NCBI RefSeq assembly: GCF_047495875.1
Contig: NC_092474.1
Span: 5,411,001-5,475,000, forward strand
Direction: 5' to 3'
Origin: Pithys albifrons albifrons
Taxonomy: Eukaryota; Chordata; Aves; Passeriformes; Thamnophilidae
Length of the DNA stretch: 64,000 bases
Both the position numbers and the translations under genes were made by a program. The notes beneath the pieces are model-generated. The model was not told where the DNA came from and did no database searches. It saw only the letters and a program-made list of their open reading frames with translations. Shown here one piece after another: positions 33,133-45,082 of this stretch (the stretch's first letter is position 1; each line of letters begins with the position of its first letter).

Positions 33133-33466
33133 TCAGAGGGTCTCACTGTAGATGACGCACGGGCTGGTTTCCTCACAGAGTTCCAGCTGCACGCTGGAAG
33201 CAAACCAACGCTTGGCACAACCCAAGCTGTAGTTGAGGGTGGTCCGGTAAATGTTCTTGGCACGCTTAGGAAAAATGATGGTTGTGCTCTGAAACCTCAG
33301 TGGCTTCTGGCGGGGCTCGAAGATCAGCTGGGACTTGTAGTTCCGCCAGGTGCAGTTGGGAGCGGCGATGATGGTCTCGCTGTAAGTGGTGACCGTGGGG
33401 ATGGGACCATAGAAAATGTCATCCCGGTAGTGCTTCTCGGAGTCGTACTTCACCTCAGAATTGCAC
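33133..33466 (-). CDS. RFLNA: RFLNA coding exon 3 (last)
   Basis: The acceptor on the minus strand reads CCTCTGTAG and ends at 33467. The stop TGA is at 33135-33133. One base completes the arginine codon shared with exon 2, then CNSEVKYDSEKHYRDDIFYG follows. It holds the conserved refilin domain, including PTVTTYSETIIAAPNCTW and the KRWF segment. 110 whole residues. Confidence 0.96.
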
Positions 33467-35690
33467 CTACAGAGGACAGCAAGGTATCAGGAACACAGCC
33501 CAGGCAGCCAAGGAGAGGACAGGCAGGACTCCCCTCTCACATATTGATGCTGGCAACATTTAAGATCTCTGACTGCACAGAACTGGGGCAGCTGTCAACT
33601 CTACAACCCAAAGCGATGGCCAAGAGGACTCAGTCCTGCTGGTGAATCTTGGTGGAACCCCACCTTGCTGTGAATCCATCTCAGCATTTCTGCAGTGCAT
33701 GTGCACAGGGGACCATGGTTGTACCACGGCAAAAAGCACCTCGCTGCTGAGACTCCAAACCATCCACTTCTTCTTCTGGTTTCCTCCATGGGTCCCACTG
33801 GAGCCTCAGCTCAGCCCTGAGAATTACACTGGAGGCAAACACCCTGTAATGGACTTGTTGAGCTGTTTCTTTATACTGCCTTGCCATCAGAGCACAAAGA
33901 AGCCCCAACTAGCTAAAATCAGAGTGCTGGCAGATGAGAGGTGAGGTTGCTTGTTGCAGCCTACAGAAAATCCAAGCACTGGTGAAAGAGCAGGTAAAGC
34001 AATGGGATACTGCAGGCTATGGCTGCTCAATACCCAAGCCACTGGTCTCAATGAAAGTGACCACCTGAACAGGCATGAGATAAAGAACCCACAAAAGGTG
34101 GGATGTCACTGCCCTGCCCATTTTCTGCAGGCATCCAGAAGGGATGTATGGACACCAGGCCACGTGACAGGCTTTTCCTAGAATCCCTAGCCATGAGGAA
34201 CAGCAGGACTTTCACTGGTTTTCCCTGCTCCCCAAACGCTCCTCCAGCAATCAGCAGCCAAGGAATGTGCAGCTCCACGTAAAAAAGATTAAAAGCTGGG
34301 TGTGTGCTCGTCATTACCTCCACCCTGAGGGGGGCTGCCTGATTGTGCACCAAGTGTAATCTGAGCTGCTGTAATGTGTTTTGCACAGCTAGGGTGTAAG
34401 CAAGTCATTCAGCACACATAAAACAGGACTCCGATGTAATCACCATAAAAACATGCCCGCTGGCAGTTCCTCAGCCAGCAGAGATTTATTTACTGGGGTG
34501 CATTTCCAGAGAGACGTTGCATAGGTTGAGAGGAGTGGGAATTTGGTTTACAGTCCTCCCACTGTCCCTGCCCCAAGCTGTGTGTAACTGCTCCAGGCTG
34601 TTTTCAGAGTACGTTCCTCACCAGCAAAAGAGCAAAAGAAGAGCAAAGACCAATGTTTATCCATCAGATGCAGCACCAGCCCCACAGGAGGGCCAAACAT
34701 TTCCATCACTGCCTTGAGGGACACAAGGAGGAGCTTTGTGGGCTGGTCTAATGTTGATTTCCCTGTTGCAAGGGCTAACAAAAACAGGTGCCAATTACAA
34801 GGGTGTTGCTTCTTCTGAAGATACAAGTCATCTGGGAACAGTATGAAGACCATCAGATTAGTTAGTGGAGCTATGAAGCCCACAGATGGTAATGGTTTTC
34901 TCTCATAGCCTTGGATTTAAGCTGGCCTTGGAAGGAAAGCTGCCTTCTGTTAAAAACTCCCTCCAGTTCCTGCCTCCTCCCCTCCATCTCCAGTGTCTTT
35001 AATTCAGGCTTTACTCTCCCACCTGTTCCTCCCTTCCCATCAAAATAACCATGACTCCCATTTGTAAACACATTTTAATTTTTGGCAGAAGGAAAAGCAC
35101 CAGGAAAAACACAGAAATCCCCACCTACCCACCCAATCCCATCTGTACCTGATCTCCTGCACGGGCTCAGGGCTGACCTCAATGCTTTCTCCAAAAAACA
35201 CAGGGTGCATTCGAGGCCTTATCTCTGGCATGGACGGGTTCAGGAGCAGGTAAGGCATCTGCAGGGAAGGAGAGCACAGCAAGGGTTGGGACACAACAGG
35301 TGAGGCTGGCATGGTTCCTAAAGTACTGTGGTTGGCAGCTGAGCAGCCTGATGTGACACTGTGGACTGCCCTCCCCTACCCACACCTCCCTCTACCCAGC
35401 ACACCTCCCACGTACGAGACTCTGCCCAGATCTCTGGCATTCCACACTGCACTATGTGTTGAAATTTAGCCCTTCTTTTCCTTCTTCCTTTCTTGCTTCT
35501 CACAGGACTTGCAGTTGTTTGGGGGTTTTCTTTAGCCCTGACATTGCCTTTACTATTATAAACTGACAAGTCTTGCAAACACTCAAAGTGCACCAACATG
35601 GAGAAGTGCTCCACGTCTGACCTAACACAGAGATAGGGCTTAAGTCTGCTGATTTAAAGGATATACATCTACTTAAGTGAGGAGAGTATT

Positions 35691-35738
<48 letters not shown>

Positions 35739-38700
35739 GTATGCACTGATCCAGCAGAGAAGTGGGAGACTTGCTGTTGCTGGAGTCTCTGTGCCAAAAA
35801 TGGCTCTCGTGCTCCAAGGTGTATTCTAGTTAACCATGCACAACCGAGGGCGGGGTGAGACACTGGGGCACCTTGTGGCCTCTGCAATGCAAGAAACCAG
35901 TTTCAAGCCAGGGCTTTATAATGAATGGAGCTGTTCCAATTCATGACACTGAAAACTGGATTTTTAAGACTAATTGCACCCTGAAGTTACTTACTCTGAT
36001 GAATTGTCACAGTCCAGCATAAGCTCCTCTGCCCACCAGAGAAATAAGTAATCCCAGTTCTTGTATAGAATGCTCCTAAACATCAGCTCCCACATACAGA
36101 GATCCTGTGTCTGGTGTCTGGATTAAGCCCAGCAGCTAATTAAACCTAATCCTGTCCTCCTGGAAAAATGTCATTGCATGTTTCAGTCCCTGCCACTACT
36201 TCTCTGTCATCAGACATTTATGACGCACAGGGACACGGGATTTCTTTGAAGGAGATGCCTGGTAGCCTCTGTGCAGGCTCTCTAGATGGCTGAAAAGCTC
36301 ATGGAGTTTTCTATTTTTTACCACGCAGAGTTCCTATGTGCTACAATCACAGCCATGGTTCACCCATTACGTGAGTAAGATCCTCTCAGGACTCAAAGAA
36401 TCCACTGACAGTAGCTGAGGATACTGGTCTGGTATTGGCTTGTTCATCCCATGCCTCTCCCTTCCACCCTCCCCAGCATCTTCTGGTTGAGTGGCATGAC
36501 AGACAACACTGGAGGTATGTCCTGGTTCTACTGACAGCACTGGGAGAGGTTCTACTGCCTGTACTCTGCCCTGTACACTATCCAGGTCCCCAAATGCTCA
36601 CCAGAGTGTCCCCCAAGCTGACATTAACTGGCAAAGCCCTGCTGAGTCCACTCAACAGCATCAGCTCCCATTGAGGTCTGGTTTTCTCTAGTGGCTTAGG
36701 CTTTCTGCCTGAGGCTAAGGCAAAAAATGTCACTGCTCCACTTGAATTCACCAAGCCCTTCAATTCCATGTCCCAAAGCCACAAAGCTGTTTGTTCTTTC
36801 CATACTGAAATATCCCTGAACTTCACTACTGTGAAAAGTACTGCTATAAAGTAAAATGGCCAACCTGTCTTTTTGATTGAATATTTCTGTTCTATTGTCA
36901 GAGGAGGACAGTATTTGCATAGGTATGTGGGGAAGAAGAAAAACTATATATATGTGTGTATACATATATGTTTACCCTCCCTACGAAACACTAGCCAAAA
37001 GGCAAAGTTAATTTCTGGATTGCTTTCAGCACTCTTGACAGGGGAGGGCAAGGGCAGCATTTCTGGTCATAAATAAAGCTCTTTGCTTCTGAAATGTGAA
37101 TTGTTTACATCAGGCAAGCCTCAGTTCACAAGGGTGCAGATATTCAGCTTTTAACAGACTGCACAAGGCCAGAGCTCTTTCTAAAGATATCTTGTCCAGG
37201 AGGAGAGGTTCATTTGGGTTGCAGGAGTCAAACACCATGTGGACAGGCACTCATGGGCTTTGTGAAGAGCAGGCAGAGTGCCCTTTGGGGGTTAACCTGC
37301 AGAGAGATGAAGAGTGCTTGAACTGGCACAGGAAGCAGGGCTGGGAAGCCATTTCAGTGCTTTCAGGCAAATAAGTCTTCACATTTCTTGCTAACAAATG
37401 CTGACACTAAGTGTGCTCTGAACATCCCCAGGATGAGGGAGGCGAGGTCCTTCCTGTGGCTTAGTTGGAACATTGCTGGGACATCTGGCCCCCAGTGCTT
37501 GTAGGGAACAAAATTCCCAGCCCGCTGTGCCGGAGGTGCCGCTCGGTCAGAGCGTGGGCACAGCAGAAAACGCGTCTGTGGAAAGCACAAGTCCCACAGC
37601 AGGGAGCAGGAAACAAGAACATGCTGCAGAAACAATACCACAGGGCATGGAGAAATGGAGGCGCTGGCATGCATGACTGAAACCAATCAGAGTCAAAAAG
37701 CTGCCACTGAACTTGGTGAGAGCAGGATTAAGTCTTCTCCAGGTTAGTTGTGGATGGAGTGGTGATGAGCCTGTTTCCATTGTGGCTTATAGTTTACCTT
37801 GCTCTGGGCAGGGACAGGTGACAAGCAGCATTTCATAATGCATTTCATGTGCTGTAAACAAGCACCAACCTCAGAACTGCAGGCTTGGCCTAATTTAGAA
37901 AGCTGAAACAACTGTGGACATTGGCAAGCCAAAGCCAGGACTTCTACTGCCCATCAATACCATTACAGACTCACACTTATCTTCCATGAGCTGCTGCAGG
38001 TCAGAAACCTTGAAGTGACCTGGAAGTCTGCATATGGAAGATGTAAATAACTCAGAAAGCACGGCCTAAAAATAGAAATCATCTCTAGGATGCTGCAGGG
38101 TGCTCACCAAACAGCAGCTGATTTGCTTGCACAGCATGAAGGGGTCACTAAGCAGTAAGCACAGGTTTTACACAGCAGGGACAGGAAGGCACTTCAGGTG
38201 ACATTTTGTTCCCCTTCCAATGATGTTCTGAAATGTCGGCTCCTGCACCTCACCTGGAGTTGGGAAGCAAGAAGCGGGGGACAGGAGCTTTCCAAAAGAT
38301 TTGTCTTTGGGGCTGAAATGTTGTTATACGCTTGGCACGTGTCAAAAACTGTTTTTTTGGCAAGAGTTTGACACTAGCACACTTCAGTCTGTTTTAAGGT
38401 AAAAACAAAACAAAAATGTTCTGCCTGTCAAAGAAATACTGACTCAATTTTTTCTCCTTCTGCATAGGAATGGGTGAAAGAAGAGGAACGCTGGACTGCT
38501 GAGCTCCCTTGAAAAAATGACAACCCTTGGCTCATTTCTGGCAATCACTCAGTGATCTCCAGACACCTCACAAATAAGGTTTCTACATTGCCCAGCGCCA
38601 CAGATGGGCTGGCAGGGAGCAGAGCTTTCTGCACACTACTGGGGGTCACTCACAGGGAAGAGGAGAAGCCCACATCACTTTAGACAGGCTGTCCACAAGG

Positions 38701-41700
38701 GATCCACAGTCGAGGTCTGTCCATCCAAGGGTTGCTGTCCTGGAATGCTGCAGTGGGGACCTGATTCATTTGTCCCCAGTAACTGGAGCTGTGCTGGTAC
38801 TTACAGGATGCAGCTCTACAAAACCTACCACAACCCTGTCAGGTTGTGCAGGGACAGAAGGAGTCTGCTAGTCCAGGAAGGTTGAGCAGAGGAAAGGAAA
38901 GATACTGGAGAGAACAAACAGTGACCCCCATATGTACACACTATGCCCTCAAAACAGATCCAAGGTGAAAATCAAGCAGTTAATGTGCTATTATTTTTAT
39001 TTCCTTTCCAGCACATAATTTGTTTCAACCAGTAAAGAGTTACAGTATTATTGAAAAGTTGAAGTGCTTTCTTGTTTGGCTGCATTTTTCCCTTTGCCTC
39101 TTCCCTGTGATGCCTTTCAGGCATGTAATGGCCTGGGCAGCGAAATTCTGCTTTTTGCAAGTAGCAGATAGATGAACACAGATAAAATTGGTGCTGAACA
39201 GAATTCAATCTACAGTTAAATGACAGCACGGACTGTTCTTTAGCTTCCAAATTCCAAACAGCAAAGCAACAAAAAGGAAGGAAATTAATGTGATTTGAAA
39301 TAAATAAAGCCCCCAAAACCTTTCCCCAGAGAGCACGAAGAAGCAGAACTGACTCCTTTTGCTATGGTCATTATGTGGAAGGCACTGAGATGTGGCATTA
39401 GATCCCTGGGGACTGTAAGGGGAAACGGCTTTCCAAGCTTTAGGGCTACAAACAGGATATAGCTTCCCAAATTCCCAGCTCCTAAGTTAGCTGGGGCATA
39501 AGCAAATCTCTCACCACATTTTCCCACTATGGTAACATGTCAGGTCCATGAAAATGTCACTTTACTCAGCTGTTATTTACAGCCATAATGAAAGATCTGG
39601 CTGAGTTATTTGACACACATCTACACTCTCTGCTCTGGAAGATAAGCAATATTTGTTTAACAGACCATTTATTTTCCCAACATCTACACATATTGCACAT
39701 TACAAGTAATTTATACTAGAGCCGGATGAGATTATATTGGAAGGTGATAACAGTAAATGCAAACCTCAGGTAGAAACCAGGGCTTTATTATTTCAAAGAA
39801 TTACATCCTTCCTGCTTGTCTTCCTCTTTTATTTCCAGTGGGAAATGTGTGCTGTTTTGCTTACTGTCCACAGGGTTATGCAGGGACGCAATGGAAATTC
39901 AACAACTAGAAGAAATCACCCGAGATGTCTTCCATCACAAGCACATTTTTCAGAGTGGATGATGAGATCCTGATGCCTGTTTCCCTGATGTGCCCAGAAG
40001 GGACATCTGTCACAGTCTGCAGATCAGGTGAGGCCCAGAGCCATTCCCCTCCTTCGCAGCTGGTGTTAACCAAGGAGGAATTGTAGCAAGTGCATGTTTA
40101 GAACTGGATGGAGCTGAGGGGCAGGGGACAGGCAGGTGGGGTTAGCCCTTGCCAAGCAGAGGACACAGGTGTGGAACTGAAACCACCACCAACCTCTGCC
40201 AGAGGAATTCCTGCAGAATCTGGCCGTGTGGGAGTGGTTCAGAAGTGGGTCAGGATGCCAAGCTGCCAATGCCAACCCCTGAGGCAAGCCCTGCTGCAGT
40301 GCCAGATGGGTGCCTTGCTCCCCACACAAGCCTGGGGCTTTCCCCAGAGCTGCTGGGACACACATGGCCTTGGAGAGTCACATCACCTGCCTTGTGTGCA
40401 GGCTGCAAGCTGGCTCAGGTTGGGGTGCTGGGCCTCTCTCCCGTGTGCTTTCACTGCAGGTGTTGGCACGTCTGGAAGTTACATATTGCTTGGAAACCCT
40501 TTGATGGCCACGTTCCCCACCCAGTCCCTACAAGACAGCCCCCTGTTCCTGGGGCACTTTCAGTGTAGGATGAGATGCTGACTCTGTGGCCCAAGGGCTC
40601 TTCAAAATGCTGCATGTTAGGAAGAGATGTTCTAGTTTTGTTGGGTTTGTTAATATGAGCCATAAATCCAACAGGGCTGGCACACACACTGACATGAACC
40701 CCATTGTTGGGACTATCCCTGTGAAGGCTGTGCCAAGAGGCAAGGTCTCCTTCTGCATACTGGAGATGAAGCTGGAAACTCCTCCCACCACACGAGACTG
40801 ATTCTGGCACCACAATGTTGTCCAACACAGCTCCTGAATGTAAGTAGAAATTCCCTACATCCCTACAGCTGATTGACTGGGATACAGCCCTCCAGGAGTC
40901 ACTGCTCAAGCAGGCAGGTTGAATGCACAAATACTTGAAAGTCTTTCAAAGAAAAGGAACTTGATGCAGTGACAATAGTTTCCTTCACTGTTGGGAAGGA
41001 ACTCAAAGTCTGCTGCTTCAAGAAGGTACGACTGACAGTTCTGCAGATGAATGTGATCCTGATCTCCCCTGACACCCATCAGGATCTGTGCTGATGAATG
41101 CAAAGCATTTATTTCGGCACTGCCCAAAAGCCTAAAACTATATCCCAGGGCAAGAGCAACAGGGAAAACTCTAAGCAGACCTGGATACTTTGATGCTATT
41201 TCATTCCCTACTGTTTCAGCAACTGCTTCTTTGTGCATATTATTAGAGATTTATTTCATTGTATTTATGTTCCTTTTGGCCCGCCTTTACGGGCACAGCC
41301 TAGAGAATTCAGTAACCCAAGTCATAAGAATCAATTTAATCATGTTTCAGATTTAAGAGGCAGAACTAAGTAAAAGTCACTTTCTATTTTCCTTAGGATA
41401 TTTGCACTTAAGCACAAAACACTTGACAAATTCCCTATATGGACTTTATTTGAAGAAATAAAAGCCAATTTCTCTTGCACTGCAAGTAAAATGAAAAAAA
41501 AAAGTCCCTAAATGGTGTTGAACTTGTGGTATTTATGACTCTGGCCCTAAATTGCCTTTCATATTTTCTTGGATCTCAAAGCTGTTCCCAAATTGGCTGG
41601 TTAAATGTGAATAAATGGAGCATTGTCTTTGAAACAAAGTTGTGCTTATTAAAGAGCAGAGAGTTTACTTTTTCAGAGTCACAGTTAATAACACAGAGAA

Positions 41701-44465
41701 GAGAGAGCACAGATTTTACACACAAGAAAGTCCTCGATAAGGGCATGCAATCGCCTTTTAGTCTGCATGAGAAGAGCTCTCCTAGAGCAGAAAAATTCTG
41801 TAATATATTTGTGAAGTTGGAACAAAAGAGCTGACTGCAAAAGAAACCAACTGGACTCAGACTGGTGGGTTGATAGTTCTGCAGAAAAGAATAGTATGAA
41901 ATCCTGCAGATCTGGAATGTTGTTTTCTTCACCTGACAGCAATTTATTGTAACTGTACATAATAGGACTTTGGCCATTAGTGACTGAGCTTATATATGGT
42001 TTTATAGTATCTTAACAGGCTGCATTCCTGGCTCTGTCATGTCTATAAGCAAAACAAACACTAATATAACAGGCAATTTAAAAAAGCATTTCTTGGTGTG
42101 CAAATAGCTGCAATTATTGATTTGCCAATTCTGTACGCTCTGATGAACTGCAGAGGAGTAGAGTTAAACAGAAGCACATTCATGGATTGCATAACTGCTC
42201 ATAGATCTGCAAGTCCTTGTTAAACAGCAAGATTAGAGCTAATTAGACACTGCAATTTAGAAGTATGAAGCAAGCAATGCTCTTCGTATTTTTCCTGCTG
42301 TAATACCAGCTGCAAGCGCAGTATTTGCAGGGTGGAAATGAGAAGTTAAATTCTCTGTACAGTTACACAAAGTTCCTTTTTACTTCATGATTTTGCAGTG
42401 CACGAAACAGAGTTAGAGAGCACAGTCCAGCACCACAACAAGTAACACAGTCCAAGTGGTTTCAGTGTCTGGATCCCTGCAACCTTCTATACCTCCTAAA
42501 AGCATGAAAATATCCCCAGTGTATGGAACCCATACTCTAAGAGCAGGAGCCCAGGGCTACCCTTGCATTGTGATACAAACTCTGGAAACATCTACAGTGC
42601 GAGTTTCTCTGAAATATGTAAAATGTTCATTTATGATCAAAATAACTGGAAAACTTAATTTTGCCTTAGATCATAGGAATAAGGTTTTTTCCCTGCAGGA
42701 GTCAAGCACTAGAACTCTCAGTCCTAACAGCCTGTGAGCTGAAACAAATTTTCTCAGGTCCTTTCATCTTTGATATCTAACGGCTTTCTTGCATGGAGTG
42801 GTGGCCAACTGTCATATTACTGGAACAGAGACTGTCATATCCCCATTACAGACACCTCCACCCCAGCTGTTTTCTGGTCCAGCAGCCTTCATTCACCTTC
42901 CTCTCACATTTTATTTTACAGACACATAGCAACAGCCTGATCCTGCCAAATCAGAGGTGTGTGGCTAAGTCTGTGTACACAAACAGTCCCATCAAGACAG
43001 CACACACGCCCAGGCATCTGCAGGTAAGGCTCCATTTTTGGAACTGCAGGGTTAGTAGGTTTTGAGATTTGATTTTCATAACACCTCGCACCCTGCCTGC
43101 TGGAGTCTGGTAAGGAGGAGTCATTGCTCATGGGAAAGGCTTTGGCATGTTCAGGAGTAAAAGGCAGTTTTCAATAATATGCTGAAATAAGCCTTAGACC
43201 TTGAGAAAGTGCACGAGGGTGTCAGAAACTATTGTAAAATGTCTCTACGGGGAAGAAGTCTTTGAATTGTCACCAGTCCATAGCTAGGTGAATTTTTCTC
43301 ACAGAAAGAATTGTGCTGCAGTTTTTATTCTGTATAGAAGCCAATTAACTGTGTTGAATACACCTACAAACATCTTTTATATAGGTTTAAAAAATTTTAA
43401 AGAGCCCTGGGGAAGAACTTTCCATCATCCTTTAAAAACCTCCACCACCCCTGCTTATGCTCTGAACTTTGTGTTTTAAAAAGTTTTTATAGCTCGGGGA
43501 TAGAAATAAACAAATAAAGTAGAATAATAGTCGTAATAAATCTACCCAAAGCATACTCCACAGTCAGCCGCTGCATCAGGCTGACTGAAATCTGCCGTGC
43601 TCTGCCCGCTGAGCTGACAAACCAGCACTACCCCTGCTCTGCTTGCAAACCCCTCGCTCCACAAAGCCCCGTTGCAGCAAAGGGCAGCACGCACAGCCTT
43701 CCCCAGCCCCTGTCCCAGCTCCCCGGGCACTCATCCGTACCCTGCCCCAGGGAACGGCCACTTTTGTCTCTCCTTCAGCCAGGGCTCCAGCCAGCGTGGC
43801 TCCTCACAACACAGATGTGGGATGCCCAGGCAGGATGGCTGGAGGCCAGACGCCCCTGTCTCTGTCCGGATGGATGCAGCTCCAATCTACACCGACCAGG
43901 CGGAAGGGACAATGTCATCGAGAAGCGACACTTGTCTGTCCCGAAGGTGGGTAGAGGAGCCTGTTTCAGATCTGGGTTTCGCTCCCACACTGTTAATAAG
44001 AGTTTGCCCAGCCAAACTGCCAACACTCTGCGAGTACATCCGAAAACCCCTCCTGGCGCTGGGCCGAGCCCTGCCTGGCACAGCAGCGGCAGTGCCACCA
44101 CCGGACTGCGCTGCCCCGGACACTGCAGGGCACACAGCGCGGGGTCTCCCGGTGTGGGCACAGTGCCCTTCTGCCTGTGCCCACTGCGGGGCCCGGCCAG
44201 CCTTTCCCCTCCGGGCCCCGGAGAGGACAGAGCCCGGCGCCGGGTTGGCTCTTACCACTCTGCCGTCCTTGGCCTCTCGCCGGTGCCCCGGGGCCGGGGA
44301 GTCCGCAGCGCCGCCGCCCCCTGCCCGGCCCTCCCCGGGCGACAGCGAGTAGAAGGGGGGGCTGGGGCTGGGGGGCAGCCCCGAGTCCGGGCTGTCCAGC
44401 AAGCCTTCCCGGCTCTTCTCCTTCAGGCTCTCGTCCATCCCTTGCAGCTGGAGGTGACCTACCAT
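33133..44465 (-). CDS. RFLNA: RFLNA (refilin A, FAM101A), filamin-interacting protein
   Basis: Refilins bind filamins A and B, reorganise perinuclear actin bundles, and act in skeletal development downstream of TGF-beta signalling. Coding parts on the minus strand are 44465-44256, 35258-35149 and 33466-33133 (654 bases, 217 residues plus stop), close to the 216 residues of the human protein. The N-terminus MVGHLQLQGMDESLKEK with PDSGLPPSPSPPFYSLSPG matches refilin A. The central LLLNPSMPEIRPRMHPVFFG and the C-terminal PNCTWRNYKSQL, STTIIFPKRAKNIYRTTL and KRWFASSVQLELCE define the refilin family. The start at 44465 has a purine at -3 and G at +4. The Ala/Gly/Pro linker in exon 1 differs from mammals, as expected. 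The gene is convergent with NCOR2, as in mammals. RFLNB is excluded by the MVGHL start and by the NCOR2 neighbour. Confidence 0.95.
33467..35148 (-). other. RFLNA: RFLNA intron 2
   Basis: About 1.7 kb between GTACAG and CTGTAG on the minus strand. An AT-rich stretch near 34395-34475 is a weak candidate regulatory element. No repeat family recognised. Confidence 0.85.
35149..35258 (-). CDS. RFLNA: RFLNA coding exon 2
   Basis: The acceptor is CTTCCCTGCAG on the minus strand; the donor is AG|GTACAG. 110 bases: 36 codons plus two bases of an Arg codon. It encodes MPYLLLNPSMPEIRPRMHPV then FFGESIEVSPEPVQEI, nearly invariant in the family. The exon begins exactly on an in-frame ATG, so a transcript with a different first exon could start here. 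Confidence 0.96.
35691..35733 (+). repeat. (TA)n microsatellite
   Basis: About 20 TA units, interrupted once by TACA near the 5' side, in RFLNA intron 1 about 430 bases from exon 2. Confidence 0.95.
36945..36970 (+). repeat. TA/TG alternating microsatellite
   Basis: TATATATATGTGTGTATAC followed by ATATATG, a purine-pyrimidine alternating stretch. Confidence 0.85.
39530..39740. other. Candidate conserved non-coding element in RFLNA intron 1
   Basis: AT-rich block with GCTGTTATTTACAGCC, TTTGTTTAACAGACC (forkhead-like) and AAGTAATTTATAC. No repeat signature. Judged from composition only. Confidence 0.3.
41990..42330. other. Candidate conserved non-coding element in RFLNA intron 1
   Basis: AT-rich sequence with CAATTATTGATTTGCC, GAGCTAATTAGACAC and GTGCAAATAGC (octamer-like). 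It lies about 2 kb inside the intron from exon 1. No repeat family fits. Judged from composition only. Confidence 0.35.
44256..44465 (-). CDS. RFLNA: RFLNA coding exon 1
   Basis: ATG at 44465-44463, donor GTG|GTAAGA after 44256. 70 codons, phase 0 at the donor. It begins MVGHLQLQGMDESLKEKSRE, contains GLLDSPDSGLPPSPSPPFYS, then a Gly/Ala/Pro linker ending KDGRV. The frame is open far upstream because of high GC content, but the family start at MVGHL is preferred. CCCCCCAG lies two bases before the ATG, so a spliced 5' UTR exon cannot be excluded. Confidence 0.93.
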
Positions 44466-44797
44466 GTCTGGGGGGCAGCGAGGGGGCCGCGGCGGGAGAA
44501 AATCCTCCGGGACCGCCCGCCGCGGAGGGAGGGAAGGGGAAGGGACGCTGGGGGCCCCCCCCTGAGCCCCGACCGCCGCCACCAGCCCGCCGGGCCCCGG
44601 TGCCGCGCGGGGCAGCGCTAGCATCAGCCGGACCGCGGTGCCCCGGCCGCCTCCCCTCCGCCGGCCCCGGCCCTGCCCGCCCGGCAGGCGCTCCCGGGGA
44701 AGGGCAGCCGAAGCCTGAGCCCCCCGCCCAGCCCTGCGGGGACCGGCCGGGCACGGGCGGCTACGGCCGGGGCGGCCCCGCCGGCAGGGAGCGCTGG

Positions 44798-44848
44798 GCG
44801 GGCCGGGGGACGGGCCGGGACGGGACCGGCCGGGACGGGATGGGGACG
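44798..44848 (+). repeat. GGGAC/GGCC-rich short tandem motif in the CpG island
   Basis: Repeated GGGACGGGCC, GGGACGGGACC and GGGACGGGATGGGG units close to the presumed RFLNA start site. Several G3 runs at short spacing make G-quadruplex folding possible on the plus strand. Confidence 0.7.
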
Positions 44849-45062
44849 CGCCGCGCTCTCCACACACCGCACCGCCCGCCCGCCGCCTCCCGGCGGCCCA
44901 TTTATCCGGAGAGGGTGGGAGGGAGCCGGGGAGCGCCCTCCCCTTCCCCCGGGCCCCCAGCTCTGCCCCGGCCGCACGTTCTCGGGCGCTTCGCAGGCTT
45001 GGAGCGCGTTCGGCGCCGCCGGCCCGCCCTGTCCGTCCCGCCCGTCGAGAGAAGGGCTCCTC

Positions 45063-45082
45063 ACCCACACACCCACACACCC
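45063..45082 (+). repeat. CACACACC short repeat
   Basis: Two to three ACCCACAC units at the upstream edge of the CpG island. Confidence 0.8.

Larger units (their letters stand above)
35259..44255 (-). other. RFLNA: RFLNA intron 1
   Basis: About 9 kb between GTAAGA and CTGCAG on the minus strand. It holds a (TA)n microsatellite close to exon 2, a second TA/TG repeat near 36945, and AT-rich stretches near 39530-39740 and 41990-42330 that look like candidate regulatory DNA. No other exon is recognised. Confidence 0.8.

Noticed and set aside
43887..45080. A 397-codon open frame on the minus strand through the CpG island
   Set aside because: It is in frame with RFLNA exon 1 but runs through its donor site and far upstream. 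Its Arg/Gly/Pro/Ala composition is explained by GC-rich DNA; only 44465-44256 shows refilin sequence.
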